A DNA stretch of 60,618 bases, taken from NCBI GenBank assembly GCA_020851075.1, contig JADZDL010000203.1, forward strand, positions 1-60,618, written 5' to 3'. Positions 7,503 to 16,523 of this stretch are shown one piece after another. Both the position numbers and the translations under genes were made by a program. Positions within the stretch are counted from its first letter, which is position 1. Every line of letters begins with the position of its first letter. The notes beneath the pieces were generated by a model. The model saw only the letters and a program-made list of their open reading frames with translations, did no database searches and had not been told where the DNA came from. Source of the stretch: Planctomycetota bacterium. Lineage in GTDB: Bacteria > Planctomycetota > UBA1135 > UBA2386.

Positions 7503-8552
7503 GTGGCTCACCGCGCCGAGTTGCCAGCAAACGCCCATGGGAACGGGCTCCCCGCGTCGCCGGTTCTGTCGGCGCCGAGAATCGGTCTCGTTGGCGCTGG
7601 GCGCAGCAAGAACGGACTGGGCCCGTTTCTGGCCGCGGCGTGCGAAGCGGCGGGCGCGCGCGTGGTTGGCGTGTCGGGCCGGAATCCGGCGCGGGCGGTC
7701 GAAGCGGCTGAGCAGCTGGTGGGCCGGCTTCAGCATGCGGTCGCGGCGTATTCGTCGGCCCGTCTCCTGGCCCAGCATGTGGATGCCCTCGTCATCGCTT
7801 CGCCGGCCGAGGCGCATGCGGAAGGCCTGGTTGCCGCGTTGGCGACTGGCGTGCCGTGTTTGTGCGAGAAGCCGCTCGTGCCCGTCGACCGCACCGCGGA
7901 CGGCCTGGCGCTCTGCGAAGCGTTTCGGCGGCGTGGCATCCTGCTCGCGGAGAACTGCCAGTGGCCCCAGGTGCTGCCGGCCCTCTGGCAGCTGCATCCG
8001 GGCCTGCAGGAACGGCCCGTACAGACGGTCGCAATGGGCCTGGGCCCATCGCAGGCGGGGCGCGCGATGATCGAAGACTCGATCTCCCATGTGCTCAGCG
8101 TCGTGCAGGCGCTGGTCCCGTTCGGCATGGACACCGCGGTCGCAGGCGTGCGGCAGACCGATGCGGGGGAGCGGGCCGAACAGAACGTGGTCACCTTCCG
8201 CATGGTCGAGGGCGCCCGCGAGGTCGCCGTCGAGCTGCATCTGCGGCGTTGCCCCGTCCAGCCGCGGCCTGCGTGGCTAGCCGTGAACGGCGCCCGCATC
8301 GACCGTCGTATCGGGCCCAACTACGAACAGTCGTTCGTGGCTGCAAACGAGTCAGTTCCAGTGTCGGATCCGCTGCACCAACTCGTGTATGCTTTTGTCG
8401 CCCACCTCACACCCAGGAATCGTGAACGAAGCCCAGCAACCGTCGCCTCCCCGGCACTCCACGAGCTCATTGCCGTCCGACTCCGCTGCCAGGAAGCCAT
8501 CTTCCGCGGCCTCGAACGCGGTTCCCGTGAATTCGGGGCCGGGGGGGGATAA
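7503..8552 (+). CDS. Gfo/Idh/MocA family NAD(P)-dependent oxidoreductase
   Basis: The N-terminal Rossmann fold is clear: RIGLVGAGRSKNGLGPFLAAA is the nucleotide-binding loop, followed by VVGVSGRNPARA, DALVIASPAEAHAEGLVAAL and GVPCLCEKPLV, where the EKP motif is the family hallmark. The C-terminal half is more divergent (MIEDSISHVLSVVQAL, VVTFRMVEGAREVAVELHL). Members oxidise or reduce sugars, polyols and related compounds; the substrate here is unknown. The start is uncertain. GTG at 7503 or TTG at 7521 are the nearest plausible codons before the Rossmann strand, and neither has a good ribosome site. The end overlaps or abuts the radical SAM gene, so the pair is probably one operon. Confidence 0.8.
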   Translation: MAHRAELPANAHGNGLPASPVLSAPRIGLVGAGRSKNGLGPFLAAACEAAGARVVGVSGRNPARAVEAAEQLVGRLQHAVAAYSSARLLAQHVDALVIASPAEAHAEGLVAALATGVPCLCEKPLVPVDRTADGLALCEAFRRRGILLAENCQWPQVLPALWQLHPGLQERPVQTVAMGLGPSQAGRAMIEDSISHVLSVVQALVPFGMDTAVAGVRQTDAGERAEQNVVTFRMVEGAREVAVELHLRRCPVQPRPAWLAVNGARIDRRIGPNYEQSFVAANESVPVSDPLHQLVYAFVAHLTPRNRERSPATVASPALHELIAVRLRCQEAIFRGLERGSREFGAGGG

Positions 8553-9798
8553 CGCCGCCGCAGGTGGCAACGCCGCAAGTCGGGGCGTCGAAGTCGTGCA
8601 TGACTTCGCGCAGAAGCTCCAGCAGCCGAGTTTGTGGCCGCGCGTCGTCGACTATGTGCGTTGGCAGCGCGCCCTTCGCGAGGCCGAAGCGGCGGGTGTG
8701 CAGGCGCCGGACCTGCCGGACCTGGCACCACTGTCGATCAACCTCGACCTCACGACGGCGTGCAACTACGCGTGTGACCATTGCATCGACTGGGACATCC
8801 TCAACAGCAAGGTGCGGCACGAAGACGACGAGCTGCGGGCCTCGATCGAACGCATGGCCGCGCGCGGCCTGCGCAGCGTGATCCTCATCGGCGGTGGGGA
8901 ACCGACGTTGTACCCCGGCTTTGTTTCGTTCGTCGAGTTCTGCAAGCAGCTCGCGTTGCAGGTCGCCGTCGTCAGTAATGGCAGCCGCAACGACCGCATC
9001 CTGCAGGCAGCGCCGTTCTTCACAGCGGGCGATTGGGTGCGCTTGTCGCTGGATGCGGGCAGCAACGACGTCTGGCGGCGCATGCACAACCCGTCGAGCA
9101 AGACGTTGACGCTCGATGAGATCTGCGGCTGGATCCACAAGATCAAGGCCGTGAACCCGGCCCTGCAGCTCGGCTTCTCGTTTGTGATCACATGGCGCGG
9201 TGGCAGCCGCGGCGACGTGAAGATCGTCGAGAACATCCACGAGATGGTGGCGGCGGCGGCGCGCGCCCAGGAAGCCGGGTTTGACTACATTTCCTACAAG
9301 CCGTTCCTCGAGCGCCAGGCCGATGGTTCGGAGGTCATGGATCCGGCGAAGACCGAGCAGGAACTGCAGGCCGTGATTGCCCGCATCCAGCAGAACCTCG
9401 AAGAGGCTCGCGCCGCGGCGCCCGGTGGTTTCCGGGTGCTGGCCAGCACCAACCTGCGCGTGCTCATGGCGGGCAACTGGCGCGATTTCACGCACCAGCC
9501 AAAGACCTGCCACATGCAGATGCTGCGCCAGGTGCTGACGCCGCTGGGCACGTTCAATTGCCCGGCGCACCGCGGCGTCGAGAAAGCGCAGGTCGGCGGC
9601 AAGGACCTGTGGGCGGTGCCCGCCGCGGCCCAGCACGCGACGGCTGGCATCCTCGGTCGCTTCGATGCCAGCGTCGAGTGCCGGGAGGTCACCTGCCTCT
9701 ACCACGGCACCAACTGGTGGGTCGAAGAGCTCATCAAGGCCAGCGCGCCGCTGCCGGACGAAGCACCCGGGGCGGAGCGCGGCGACTGGTTCCTGTAG
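8527..9798 (+). CDS. Radical SAM protein with SPASM-like C-terminal cysteines
   Basis: The radical SAM cluster motif CNYACDHC (CxxxCxxC) follows LSINLDLTTA, and SVILIGGGEPTLYPGF is the SAM-binding GGE region; VVSNGSRNDRI and WVRLSLDAGSNDVWRRMH continue the TIM barrel. The C-terminal part has further cysteines (KTCHMQ, FNCPAHRG, VECREVTCLYHG) that could bind an auxiliary iron-sulfur cluster, as in SPASM/twitch proteins. The reaction is unknown. The start is unclear: GTG at 8422 has an AGGA site but would overlap the oxidoreductase by 131 bases, so I take GTG 8527 (26-base overlap); GTG 8596 avoids overlap. Coupling to the oxidoreductase suggests a shared pathway. Confidence 0.78.
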   Translation: MNSGPGGDNAAAGGNAASRGVEVVHDFAQKLQQPSLWPRVVDYVRWQRALREAEAAGVQAPDLPDLAPLSINLDLTTACNYACDHCIDWDILNSKVRHEDDELRASIERMAARGLRSVILIGGGEPTLYPGFVSFVEFCKQLALQVAVVSNGSRNDRILQAAPFFTAGDWVRLSLDAGSNDVWRRMHNPSSKTLTLDEICGWIHKIKAVNPALQLGFSFVITWRGGSRGDVKIVENIHEMVAAAARAQEAGFDYISYKPFLERQADGSEVMDPAKTEQELQAVIARIQQNLEEARAAAPGGFRVLASTNLRVLMAGNWRDFTHQPKTCHMQMLRQVLTPLGTFNCPAHRGVEKAQVGGKDLWAVPAAAQHATAGILGRFDASVECREVTCLYHGTNWWVEELIKASAPLPDEAPGAERGDWFL

Positions 9799-9891
9799 AA
9801 CTGGTTCACAAAGCACAGGCCGCTGCCCGGCAATACGCGCGGTTTTTCGCAGGCGCACAGCGCCCCGGGCCGGTAAGGCATTGGGCCTCCG

Positions 9892-11325
9892 ATGGCTCAC
9901 CCGCAGGTCGTTCGCGTCTACAGCACCTACCAGGACCCCGATTACGAATCGCCGTGGCAGAGCGTAGCGCCGCGCGGCAGCACGGGTTCGGGGGTGCTGG
10001 TGGGGCCGATGGAGATCCTGACCGGCGCGCACGTGGTCGCCAACGCGACGTTCGTGCAGGTGCAGAAGCAGAGTGATCCGGCGAAGGTCACGGCGCGCGT
10101 TGTCGCGATCAGTCACGACAGCGACCTCGCGCTCCTGCGCGTCGACAATCGCAGTTTCAGCAAAGGCATCCGTCCGGCCGTGATCGGCGAATTGCCGCGC
10201 CTGCGCGATGCCGTGCAGGTGGTCGGTTTCCCGATCGGCGGCGAAGAGGTCTCGATCACCGAAGGTGTCGTCTCGCGCATCGAAGTGCAGCGCTACGAAC
10301 ACAGCCAGCGCCATCTGCTCGCGGTGACCGTCGACGCGGCGATCAACGACGGCAACAGCGGTGGCCCGGTGTTCGCGCGCGGCAAGGTGGTCGGCATCGC
10401 GTTCCAGTCGCTGCCCGATGCCGAGAGCATTGGCGAGATGGTGCCAGCCCCGATCCTGCGCCGGTTTCTCGCGGGCGTGCGCGCGGGGCGAGCTCCCGAT
10501 GTGCCGGGCATCGGCGTCACCACGCAGCCACTCGAGAATCCGGCCCTGCGGCGCCATCTCGGCATGCGCGACCGGGATTCCGGCGTGCTCGTCACCGCCG
10601 TGCAGTTTGGTTCGAGTGCGTGGGGCCTCATGCAACGCGGCGACGTGTTGATGCGGCTCGACGGCATGCGCATCGCGGACAATGGCACCGTGCAGTACCG
10701 CGGTCGCTTCCGGTGCCAGTTTGATGTCGTCGTCGGCGATCATCACGCGGGCGACATCGTCGAAGCGTTGATCCTGCGCGAGGGCAAACCGCGCGTGGTC
10801 AAGCTGACGATGGCGAAGATGGCGTTGCTCGTGCCGCGCACCGAGTACGAGTGCATGCCGTCGTGGTTCCTATTCGGCGGCCTCGTGTTCCAGCGGCTCA
10901 CCGCGGAGTACCTGCGCATCTGGGGCGAGCAGTGGTGGGACAAGGCTCCGAAGGAGCTGCTGCACCTCTACCACAGTGGCGAACGGCGACCCGATCGGCA
11001 GGAGATCGTCGTGCTGCAGCAGGTGCTCGCCGACGCCGTGAACGTCGGTTACGAGCCGTTCACCAACGATGTCGTAGTCGAGGTCAATGGGGTGATGCCG
11101 GTCGATCTGCGCGATTTCGTGAAGCGCATCGACGAGGCCGAAGGCGAGGTGGTGCTGCGGCTGTCGAGTGGGGCGACGGTGCTGTTCCTCGCGCGCGAGG
11201 CTCGCGCCGCGCATGAACGCATTCTCACGCGGTACCATGTGCCCGGGGATCGTTCGCCCGATCTGGCGGTAGCACCGCGCGTTGCCGCAAAGGTGGCAAA
11301 GCGTAAAACGCGCCGTTTGCGTTGA
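9892..11325 (+). CDS. Deg/HtrA-like trypsin-fold serine protease with PDZ domain, probably cytoplasmic
   Basis: The 477-residue protein has a complete trypsin triad: His47 in TGAHVVAN, Asp78 in HDSDLALL and Ser156 in DGNSGGPV. A PDZ domain follows (PGIGVTTQPLENPALRRHLGM, GVLVTAVQFGSSAWGLMQRGDVLMRLDG). The C-terminal region (YEPFTNDVVVEVNGVMPVDLRDFVKRID) looks like the second, atypical PDZ domain of plant Deg9-type proteases. Unlike most bacterial HtrA proteins it has no signal peptide or membrane segment; an upstream in-frame stop rules out a longer N-terminus. It ends in a lysine/arginine-rich tail. It lies 93 bases behind the radical SAM gene and may be co-transcribed with it. Likely role: ATP-independent proteolysis in the cytoplasm. 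Confidence 0.85.
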   Translation: MAHPQVVRVYSTYQDPDYESPWQSVAPRGSTGSGVLVGPMEILTGAHVVANATFVQVQKQSDPAKVTARVVAISHDSDLALLRVDNRSFSKGIRPAVIGELPRLRDAVQVVGFPIGGEEVSITEGVVSRIEVQRYEHSQRHLLAVTVDAAINDGNSGGPVFARGKVVGIAFQSLPDAESIGEMVPAPILRRFLAGVRAGRAPDVPGIGVTTQPLENPALRRHLGMRDRDSGVLVTAVQFGSSAWGLMQRGDVLMRLDGMRIADNGTVQYRGRFRCQFDVVVGDHHAGDIVEALILREGKPRVVKLTMAKMALLVPRTEYECMPSWFLFGGLVFQRLTAEYLRIWGEQWWDKAPKELLHLYHSGERRPDRQEIVVLQQVLADAVNVGYEPFTNDVVVEVNGVMPVDLRDFVKRIDEAEGEVVLRLSSGATVLFLAREARAAHERILTRYHVPGDRSPDLAVAPRVAAKVAKRKTRRLR

Positions 11326-11371
11326 TTGCCCATTGTCGGGCCGTGGGCAGTAGGATGGGCCGCACATTCCT

Positions 11372-12448
11372 ATGCATCGCACCCTGTCCTTCTTGTTTGC
11401 CGCACTTGTGCCGGCGTGTGCCACGTTCGCCCAGACCACGACAGTCCAGCTCACGCCGAGCCTGGACAACACACTCTATGAAAGTGCCGCCGGCTCGCTG
11501 AGCAATGGGGCAGGGCAATACCTGTTCGTCGGCAAGACGGCCCAGGGCGCCGTGCGTCGGGCATTGATCGCGTTTGATGTGCTCGCTGCGATCCCGCCCA
11601 AGTCGCGCGTCGTCGATGTCGAGCTGCGGCTCGTGTCCTCGCGCAGCACTGCGTCAGGCCCGATCCAGGTCGAACTGCATCGCGTGGCGACCCAGTGGGG
11701 TGAAGGCACTTCGATCGGCGCTTCCGGCGAAGGTGGCGGCGCCCCCGCAACGGCCGGCGACGCGACCTGGACGCACGGTGTGTTCCCGACGCTCGCCTGG
11801 CAGAACGTCGGCGGCGACTTCGTCGGCGCGCCGAGTTCGGTGACCTCGATGCCCGTCACCGGTGCGTTCACGTTCACGAAGAGCGTCGAGCTCATTGCCG
11901 ACGTGCAGGACTGGCTCGATGGCCGCTACTCGAACTACGGCTGGCTCCTGAAGACCGATGAAGTCGGTTCGAACACGTCCCGTCGTCTCGACAGTGGCGA
12001 CAACACCGAGCCGACCGGTGTCGTGCCGCAGCTCACGGTGACGTTCTTGCCGCCCGGCACCTACCAGTCGTTTGGCACCGGTTGTTCGACGAGCGGCAAC
12101 ATGCCGTTCACGCAGACGATCGCTGGCCAGGTCGTGCAGGGCCAGACCGCCACGTTGACGCTCACGAGTGGTGTGCCACTCGGGCTCTACGTGACGCTGC
12201 TGTCGTACGACGTGCTGCCCGAGCCAAACCAGATCGATGTCGGTTGCTACTGGTGGCTGCGTCAGATGCCGTTCCCGAACCTCGGCATCCGCTTCCACGA
12301 CACTACGGGGACGTCGACGGAGACCATTCCGATTCCGTTCTCGACGGCGCTGTTTGGTCTGCCGCTGGCGATGCAGTCCATCCTGGTGGACTTTGCAGAG
12401 CCTCGGCAGTACGCGCTGTCGAACGCGCATCTGGTGTGCATCGGCTGA
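11372..12448 (+). CDS. Secreted DNRLRE-domain protein
   Basis: The 358-residue product has a signal peptide (FLFAALVPACATFAQ, cleavage near residue 21). The N-terminal half matches the DNRLRE domain pattern: a beta-sandwich beginning VQLTPSLDNTLYES, then YLFVGKTAQGAVRRALIAFDV, VDVELRLVSSR, and ending DVQDWLDGRYSNYGWLLKTDE with SRRLDSGDN. Such modules occur in exported carbohydrate-associated and surface proteins. The C-terminal part (FGTGCSTSGNMPF, IPIPFSTALFGLPLAMQSI, ALSNAHLVC) resembles the end of the secreted protein at 4774-7110. It is likely anchored to or released at the cell surface. Its 3-prime end overlaps the convergent gene at 12303. Confidence 0.78.
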   Translation: MHRTLSFLFAALVPACATFAQTTTVQLTPSLDNTLYESAAGSLSNGAGQYLFVGKTAQGAVRRALIAFDVLAAIPPKSRVVDVELRLVSSRSTASGPIQVELHRVATQWGEGTSIGASGEGGGAPATAGDATWTHGVFPTLAWQNVGGDFVGAPSSVTSMPVTGAFTFTKSVELIADVQDWLDGRYSNYGWLLKTDEVGSNTSRRLDSGDNTEPTGVVPQLTVTFLPPGTYQSFGTGCSTSGNMPFTQTIAGQVVQGQTATLTLTSGVPLGLYVTLLSYDVLPEPNQIDVGCYWWLRQMPFPNLGIRFHDTTGTSTETIPIPFSTALFGLPLAMQSILVDFAEPRQYALSNAHLVCIG

Positions 12449-13322
12449 GTTCGCGGTCCGCGATCGCGACGTCTGGTTGCGCGTGCAAGTGCGCCGCGCG
12501 CATCCAGAAACTCGCCAGCAGTTCGTGGAACGTAGCTGGGGAGCCGCCGTCGTGCAGTTGTGGGCGCACAGCCGCCGCGGTCACTGCTGGACTGGCCTGA
12601 TGCGCCGCGCGAGCGAGTTGTCGCCCGACACCCAGCGCGATGCCCTGGTTGGCGTGGTAGGCGAGACGGGCCGGGCCAGTCTGGACCACTCGCCCGTAGG
12701 CCGCGAACGGGGCCGCGCCGAAGATCACCGCGGCCTGCCGCAGCGCCCGCTGGTTCGTGGCCTGGATCGAGAGTTCTGCCTCGGTGAGGTGGAAGCGCAA
12801 CTCCCTGGTCAGGGGATGCACGACGCGGCGTCGAACGGCGCCGAGAACGTCAAACTGCGTGTGCACCGCTTCGACCGCGCCGAGCCCCACGAGCCAGGGT
12901 TCCGGCGGGTCACCGGCGCGCAGGTTCCGGATGGCATGGTGCAGGGGTTCGCCGAGCATTGCCGCTGCCTCGGCGGGAGTCGGTGGGCCGCAGTGGCGGG
13001 CGCGGTCGAGCACGGAGGTGAGTTCGAGCAGGGTCACCGGGGCTGGGCCCATGCCGCGCGCGCCCAGGCGGGCGATGACCTCTTCGTCCGTGCGGTGACC
13101 GCGCAGCTGCAGGCTGCGGCGGTCGGTGGTGATGCCTAGATCCCGCAGCAACTCGGCGGCGCTGCCTTCCCGCAGCGTGTAACCGATGGGGTCCGCGGGC
13201 ACTTGGAGCGCTGGGATGGTCTGCCAGGGCTCGCTGCCGAGGCGATGCCGCAACGCCGTAAGTGTCGCTAGATCCGCACCATGGGCGAATACGAGCAGCA
13301 GGGGCTGGTTGCCGGGCGCCAT
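12303..13322 (-). CDS. Hypothetical protein, unknown family
   Basis: I do not recognise this 339-residue protein. The start at 13322 (MAPGNQPLLLVFAHGADLA) is the first ATG giving plausible protein sequence. It is predicted soluble, rich in alanine, leucine and arginine, with helical segments (AAELLRDLGI, TLLELTSVLDRARHC, ELSIQATNQRALRQAAVIF). No signal peptide, metal site or nucleotide-binding motif is visible. The last 48 codons overlap the end of the convergent secreted DNRLRE gene by 146 bases, and that tail reads like antisense translation. The functional part therefore probably ends before residue 290. It is transcribed divergently from the GH172-like gene. Confidence 0.55.
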   Translation of the reverse strand: MAPGNQPLLLVFAHGADLATLTALRHRLGSEPWQTIPALQVPADPIGYTLREGSAAELLRDLGITTDRRSLQLRGHRTDEEVIARLGARGMGPAPVTLLELTSVLDRARHCGPPTPAEAAAMLGEPLHHAIRNLRAGDPPEPWLVGLGAVEAVHTQFDVLGAVRRRVVHPLTRELRFHLTEAELSIQATNQRALRQAAVIFGAAPFAAYGRVVQTGPARLAYHANQGIALGVGRQLARAAHQASPAVTAAAVRPQLHDGGSPATFHELLASFWMRAAHLHAQPDVAIADRELSRCTPDARSTARTAEALQSPPGWTASPAADQTAPSRTESEWSPSTSP

Positions 13323-13489
13323 GACGATGGTCCTTCTTCGGCTGCGGTCGCCACCGGTCTGCACGGGATCCCGGGGCGGGGATTCTTTATGCCGGGGAAC
13401 TGCGCACTTCATCCCAAGGCTGCTAGACTTCTTCCCGCCCAGCCTTGCCTCTGGGTCCTCGCCCTCCGCACCTCAGGATCCGCATCTCG

Positions 13490-15562
13490 ATGGATTTGTT
13501 CCGGTCTTCGGCCACCATGCTGGCCACTGCCGCCCTGCTCATCGCCCAGGCGCCTTCGCGTCCCGATGTCATCCGGAATCCGAGTACCGATCCTGAGTTG
13601 TTCGGTCGGTTGTTCCCGAGTCGCGTGCACACGGTCATCAAGGCGAGTTACGACCCGGACGACCGGGTGTCGGCGCCGAGCCAGGGCAACGACGATGGTT
13701 TCTCGGGGCAGAACCACTGCGAGTCCTACCGCGCCTACGAGAACGGCAGTCCGATCGCGATGCTGGCCGACTTCCAGGGGCGCGCGGGCGTGCTGGGCCT
13801 GTTCTTCCGCAACTTCTGGAGCGACTCGGGTGGCATCCCGATGATGCCCGGCGAGAACAACCGCACGCGGATCTGGGTCGACGGCACGGTCCGTCACGAC
13901 CAGCCGCTGGCCGACTACTTCCGCAACCCGAACGACCCGCGTGGTCAGATCGCACCGTTTGCGGGCCCGTTCACGCGGCATCGGTCGGGCGGACACCTCA
14001 CGCACGCCCAGCTGCGTTGGAACCAGAGCTTCAAGCTCGGGCTCGATGATGACGCGTTTGCGAATGCGGCGCGGTTCCATCGAGTTGCGGCGACCCTGGC
14101 GTCGCCCGAAGGCGAATTGCCGATCGCCGATCTCGCGGGCTGGGAGTGGGTGGCGGAGCGGGCGGGCAGCTGGCCGCACAACTTCGCGCGTAATGCGCAG
14201 TCGACGGTGCTGCAGGTGGCCGGCAACGGCGGGCGCAGCAGTGTGCAGCTCACGGGGCCCGCAACGCTGCTCGAAGTGACCTGCGAAGTGCCCGCCCACG
14301 CCGATTGGACGGGGCTCTGGGCGCGCTTCTCGTGGGACAATGCGGCCCAGCCGCAGGTGCTGATGCCGCTGCGCCTGCTCGGCGCCATGGTGGCGCCGCC
14401 CTACCAGTTTCCGATCGCGAGCCTGCTGCTCAACAACGACGGCGACCGCCGCATCACTTGCTACTTCCCGATGCACTTCGCGCAGAACGCGCGACTGGAG
14501 ATCGAGAATCGCAACGCGCAGGCCGTGCCGGTGACGCTGACCTACGCCGCCAAGCCGGGGCCGCACCCCGAGCCATGGGGCTACTTCACCTCGTCCTATC
14601 GCGCCGAGACCACCGGCACGGGCGAGCCGTTCCTGGGCCCGCACCTCACGAACTGCCACGGCATGCTGCGCTTCGTGATGCTCGAGGACAACGCCGACAC
14701 CACCAACCGCATCCCCGACATGCACATGTCGCACCTCGAAGGGGACCTGTGTGTGCGCATCAACGGCAACCGCGGTGCCGACCACTCCTTTGACGCGTCG
14801 GAGACGAGCATCGGGCGGTGGGGCTGGTACCTCACGCCGGCCGACCAGCCGTTCGTGTCGGATACTTCGTTCAACTCCGCGGTGATGCTGCGTGGGCTGC
14901 CTAGTGGTGCGGTCGAGGGGCGCCGGGTCATGGGGTCGACCTTCGTGTTTGATCCCGTGCACTTCGTCGATGGCATCAAGATGGTGCTCGAGCACGGTGT
15001 GCAGAACGACAGCAACGCGGACTACGCGTTCCTCGCGTTCTTCTACGTGCAGCCCGGGGCGGCGCGCCGCACGATCGCCGAGATCGATATCGGCAACACC
15101 TCCGTCTACAGCCCGCAGGGTGAACCGCGCAACCAGGTCGCGTTCACGGCGTGGAACACCTACTCGCGGCAAGGCACGTTCCTGCGCGACCAGTTCTTCG
15201 GCACGCCGCCGATCACCGAGACGGTGCGCCACATCCGCGACTTCCTGCGCTTCTCCGTGCGGCGTCCCGTCGACGGCAGCACCTCGCGTGGCCTCGCGAT
15301 CGGCCTGCGCCTCGACCGCCTCGGTGGCCCGACGTTGGGTCTGTGCCAGGCGGACGTGTTTGTCGATGGCCGCCCGGCCGGGCTGCTGCACGTCTACACG
15401 CACAACGATGTGTTCGTGTGGGCGGAAGGTGGGGAATGCGAGGTGGAACTGCCGCGCGGACTCACCGACGGCAGGTCAGCGGTCACGGTGGAGTTGCGGC
15501 CGCGTGCGGGCTCGGATCCGCTGCAGGTGGCCCGGGTCTGGGTGTACGAGTACACGAAGTAG
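13490..15562 (+). CDS. Secreted DUF2961 / GH172-like glycoside hydrolase
   Basis: The 690-residue protein begins with a signal-peptide-like segment (SSATMLATAALLIAQ). It resembles the DUF2961/GH172 family, whose characterised members act on fructofuranose or arabinofuranose glycans. The clearest matches are GVLGLFFRNFWS with RTRIWVDG (the early jelly-roll) and the C-terminal block MRGLPSGAVEGRRVMGSTFVFDP followed by MVLEHGVQNDSNADYAFLAFFY, equivalent to the family's conserved IEHG-N region. The central part (residues 180-360) is less conserved. Active-site acids cannot be assigned by eye. The upstream ATG at 13445 is less likely because it would precede the signal peptide. Confidence 0.68.
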   Translation: MDLFRSSATMLATAALLIAQAPSRPDVIRNPSTDPELFGRLFPSRVHTVIKASYDPDDRVSAPSQGNDDGFSGQNHCESYRAYENGSPIAMLADFQGRAGVLGLFFRNFWSDSGGIPMMPGENNRTRIWVDGTVRHDQPLADYFRNPNDPRGQIAPFAGPFTRHRSGGHLTHAQLRWNQSFKLGLDDDAFANAARFHRVAATLASPEGELPIADLAGWEWVAERAGSWPHNFARNAQSTVLQVAGNGGRSSVQLTGPATLLEVTCEVPAHADWTGLWARFSWDNAAQPQVLMPLRLLGAMVAPPYQFPIASLLLNNDGDRRITCYFPMHFAQNARLEIENRNAQAVPVTLTYAAKPGPHPEPWGYFTSSYRAETTGTGEPFLGPHLTNCHGMLRFVMLEDNADTTNRIPDMHMSHLEGDLCVRINGNRGADHSFDASETSIGRWGWYLTPADQPFVSDTSFNSAVMLRGLPSGAVEGRRVMGSTFVFDPVHFVDGIKMVLEHGVQNDSNADYAFLAFFYVQPGAARRTIAEIDIGNTSVYSPQGEPRNQVAFTAWNTYSRQGTFLRDQFFGTPPITETVRHIRDFLRFSVRRPVDGSTSRGLAIGLRLDRLGGPTLGLCQADVFVDGRPAGLLHVYTHNDVFVWAEGGECEVELPRGLTDGRSAVTVELRPRAGSDPLQVARVWVYEYTK

Positions 15563-15661
15563 GGGCCGCACGGTTGTGTGGTAAGGTGCAAGCGCCGTCG
15601 AGGACGGCCGTGCCCGCCGCGTGCACCTTCTGCCAGCATTTGCTCACGGACCAGTTCCAAG

Positions 15662-16522
15662 ATGGCTGACCGCCTGACGACGAAGACCCCCGGTGCCTTG
15701 CTCGATGTGCTCGCTGCGCATTTCTCCACGTGGAGCAGGAACACGCTGAAGCAGCGGCTGCGGCTCGGCTGTGTGCAGGTGAACGGCCAGGTGGTGAGCC
15801 GGCACGACCACGCGCTGCTGCAGGGCGACATCGTCGAGATCGTGGCCAAGGGGCAAGGTGAAGCGGCGCGCGAACAGGCGCCGTCGTTGCCGGTGCTCTA
15901 CTCCGACGACGACCTGATCGCCGTCGACAAGCCGGCGGGGTTGTTGTCGGTGGCGGCCGAAGACCAACGCCAGCACCACGCACTCGGCATCGTGCGCGAT
16001 TCGTTGTCGCGACCCGGGCGCCCGGCGCTGCTGTGGCCCGCGCATCGACTCGACCGCGAGACCTCGGGCGTGCTGCTGTTTGCGCGTTCGCGCGAAGTCT
16101 GCGATCTCGTGCAGGCGGAGTGGGGTTCGGTCGAGAAGACCTACCTCGCGATCGTCGCGGGGCGACCGACGCCGCCCGAAGGCCTCATCGATGTGCCGCT
16201 GTGGGAAGACCAGACGCTGCGGGTGCGCGCCGGGGAGCATGCCGACGCCAAGGACGCGCGCACCCGGTATCGCACGCAGCGCACGACGCGGTCGCGCGCA
16301 CTGCTCGAGGTAAAGCTCGAAACGGGCCGCAAACACCAGATTCGCGCGCATCTGGCCCACATCGGGCACTCCATCGTCGGCGACGAACGCTACGGCATTC
16401 GCGACGCGCGGCTTGGTTTGCACTCGGTGAGCCTCGTGCTGCGGCATCCGCGCACGGGCAAGGAATTGTCGATCGCGTCGCCGCCGCCGCCGGCATTCCT
16501 GGCGTTGCTCGCCGATCGGTAG
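15662..16522 (+). CDS. RluA/RluD family RNA pseudouridine synthase
   Basis: The 286-residue protein has an N-terminal S4 RNA-binding domain (residues 14-62, SRNTLKQRLRLGCVQVNGQVV) and a pseudouridine synthase domain. The strand YSDDDLIAVDKPAGLLS leads into the catalytic loop AHRLDRETSGVLLFAR, with the essential aspartate at residue 131. LETGRKHQIRAHLAHIGHSIVGDERYG is the second family signature. It isomerises uridine to pseudouridine in rRNA or tRNA; S4-containing members are usually RluC or RluD-like and act on 23S rRNA, but the exact site cannot be read from sequence. The start at 15662 follows CCAAG and gives the standard S4 N-terminus. It converges with the methyltransferase gene at 16524. 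Confidence 0.88.
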   Translation: MADRLTTKTPGALLDVLAAHFSTWSRNTLKQRLRLGCVQVNGQVVSRHDHALLQGDIVEIVAKGQGEAAREQAPSLPVLYSDDDLIAVDKPAGLLSVAAEDQRQHHALGIVRDSLSRPGRPALLWPAHRLDRETSGVLLFARSREVCDLVQAEWGSVEKTYLAIVAGRPTPPEGLIDVPLWEDQTLRVRAGEHADAKDARTRYRTQRTTRSRALLEVKLETGRKHQIRAHLAHIGHSIVGDERYGIRDARLGLHSVSLVLRHPRTGKELSIASPPPPAFLALLADR

Positions 16523-16523
16523 G

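Noticed and set aside
7125..8240. A 371-codon open frame on the minus strand opposite the oxidoreductase
   Set aside because: It reads through the terminator hairpin at 7231-7282, and its sequence is the mirror of the plus-strand Rossmann gene. Long antisense frames are common at this G+C.
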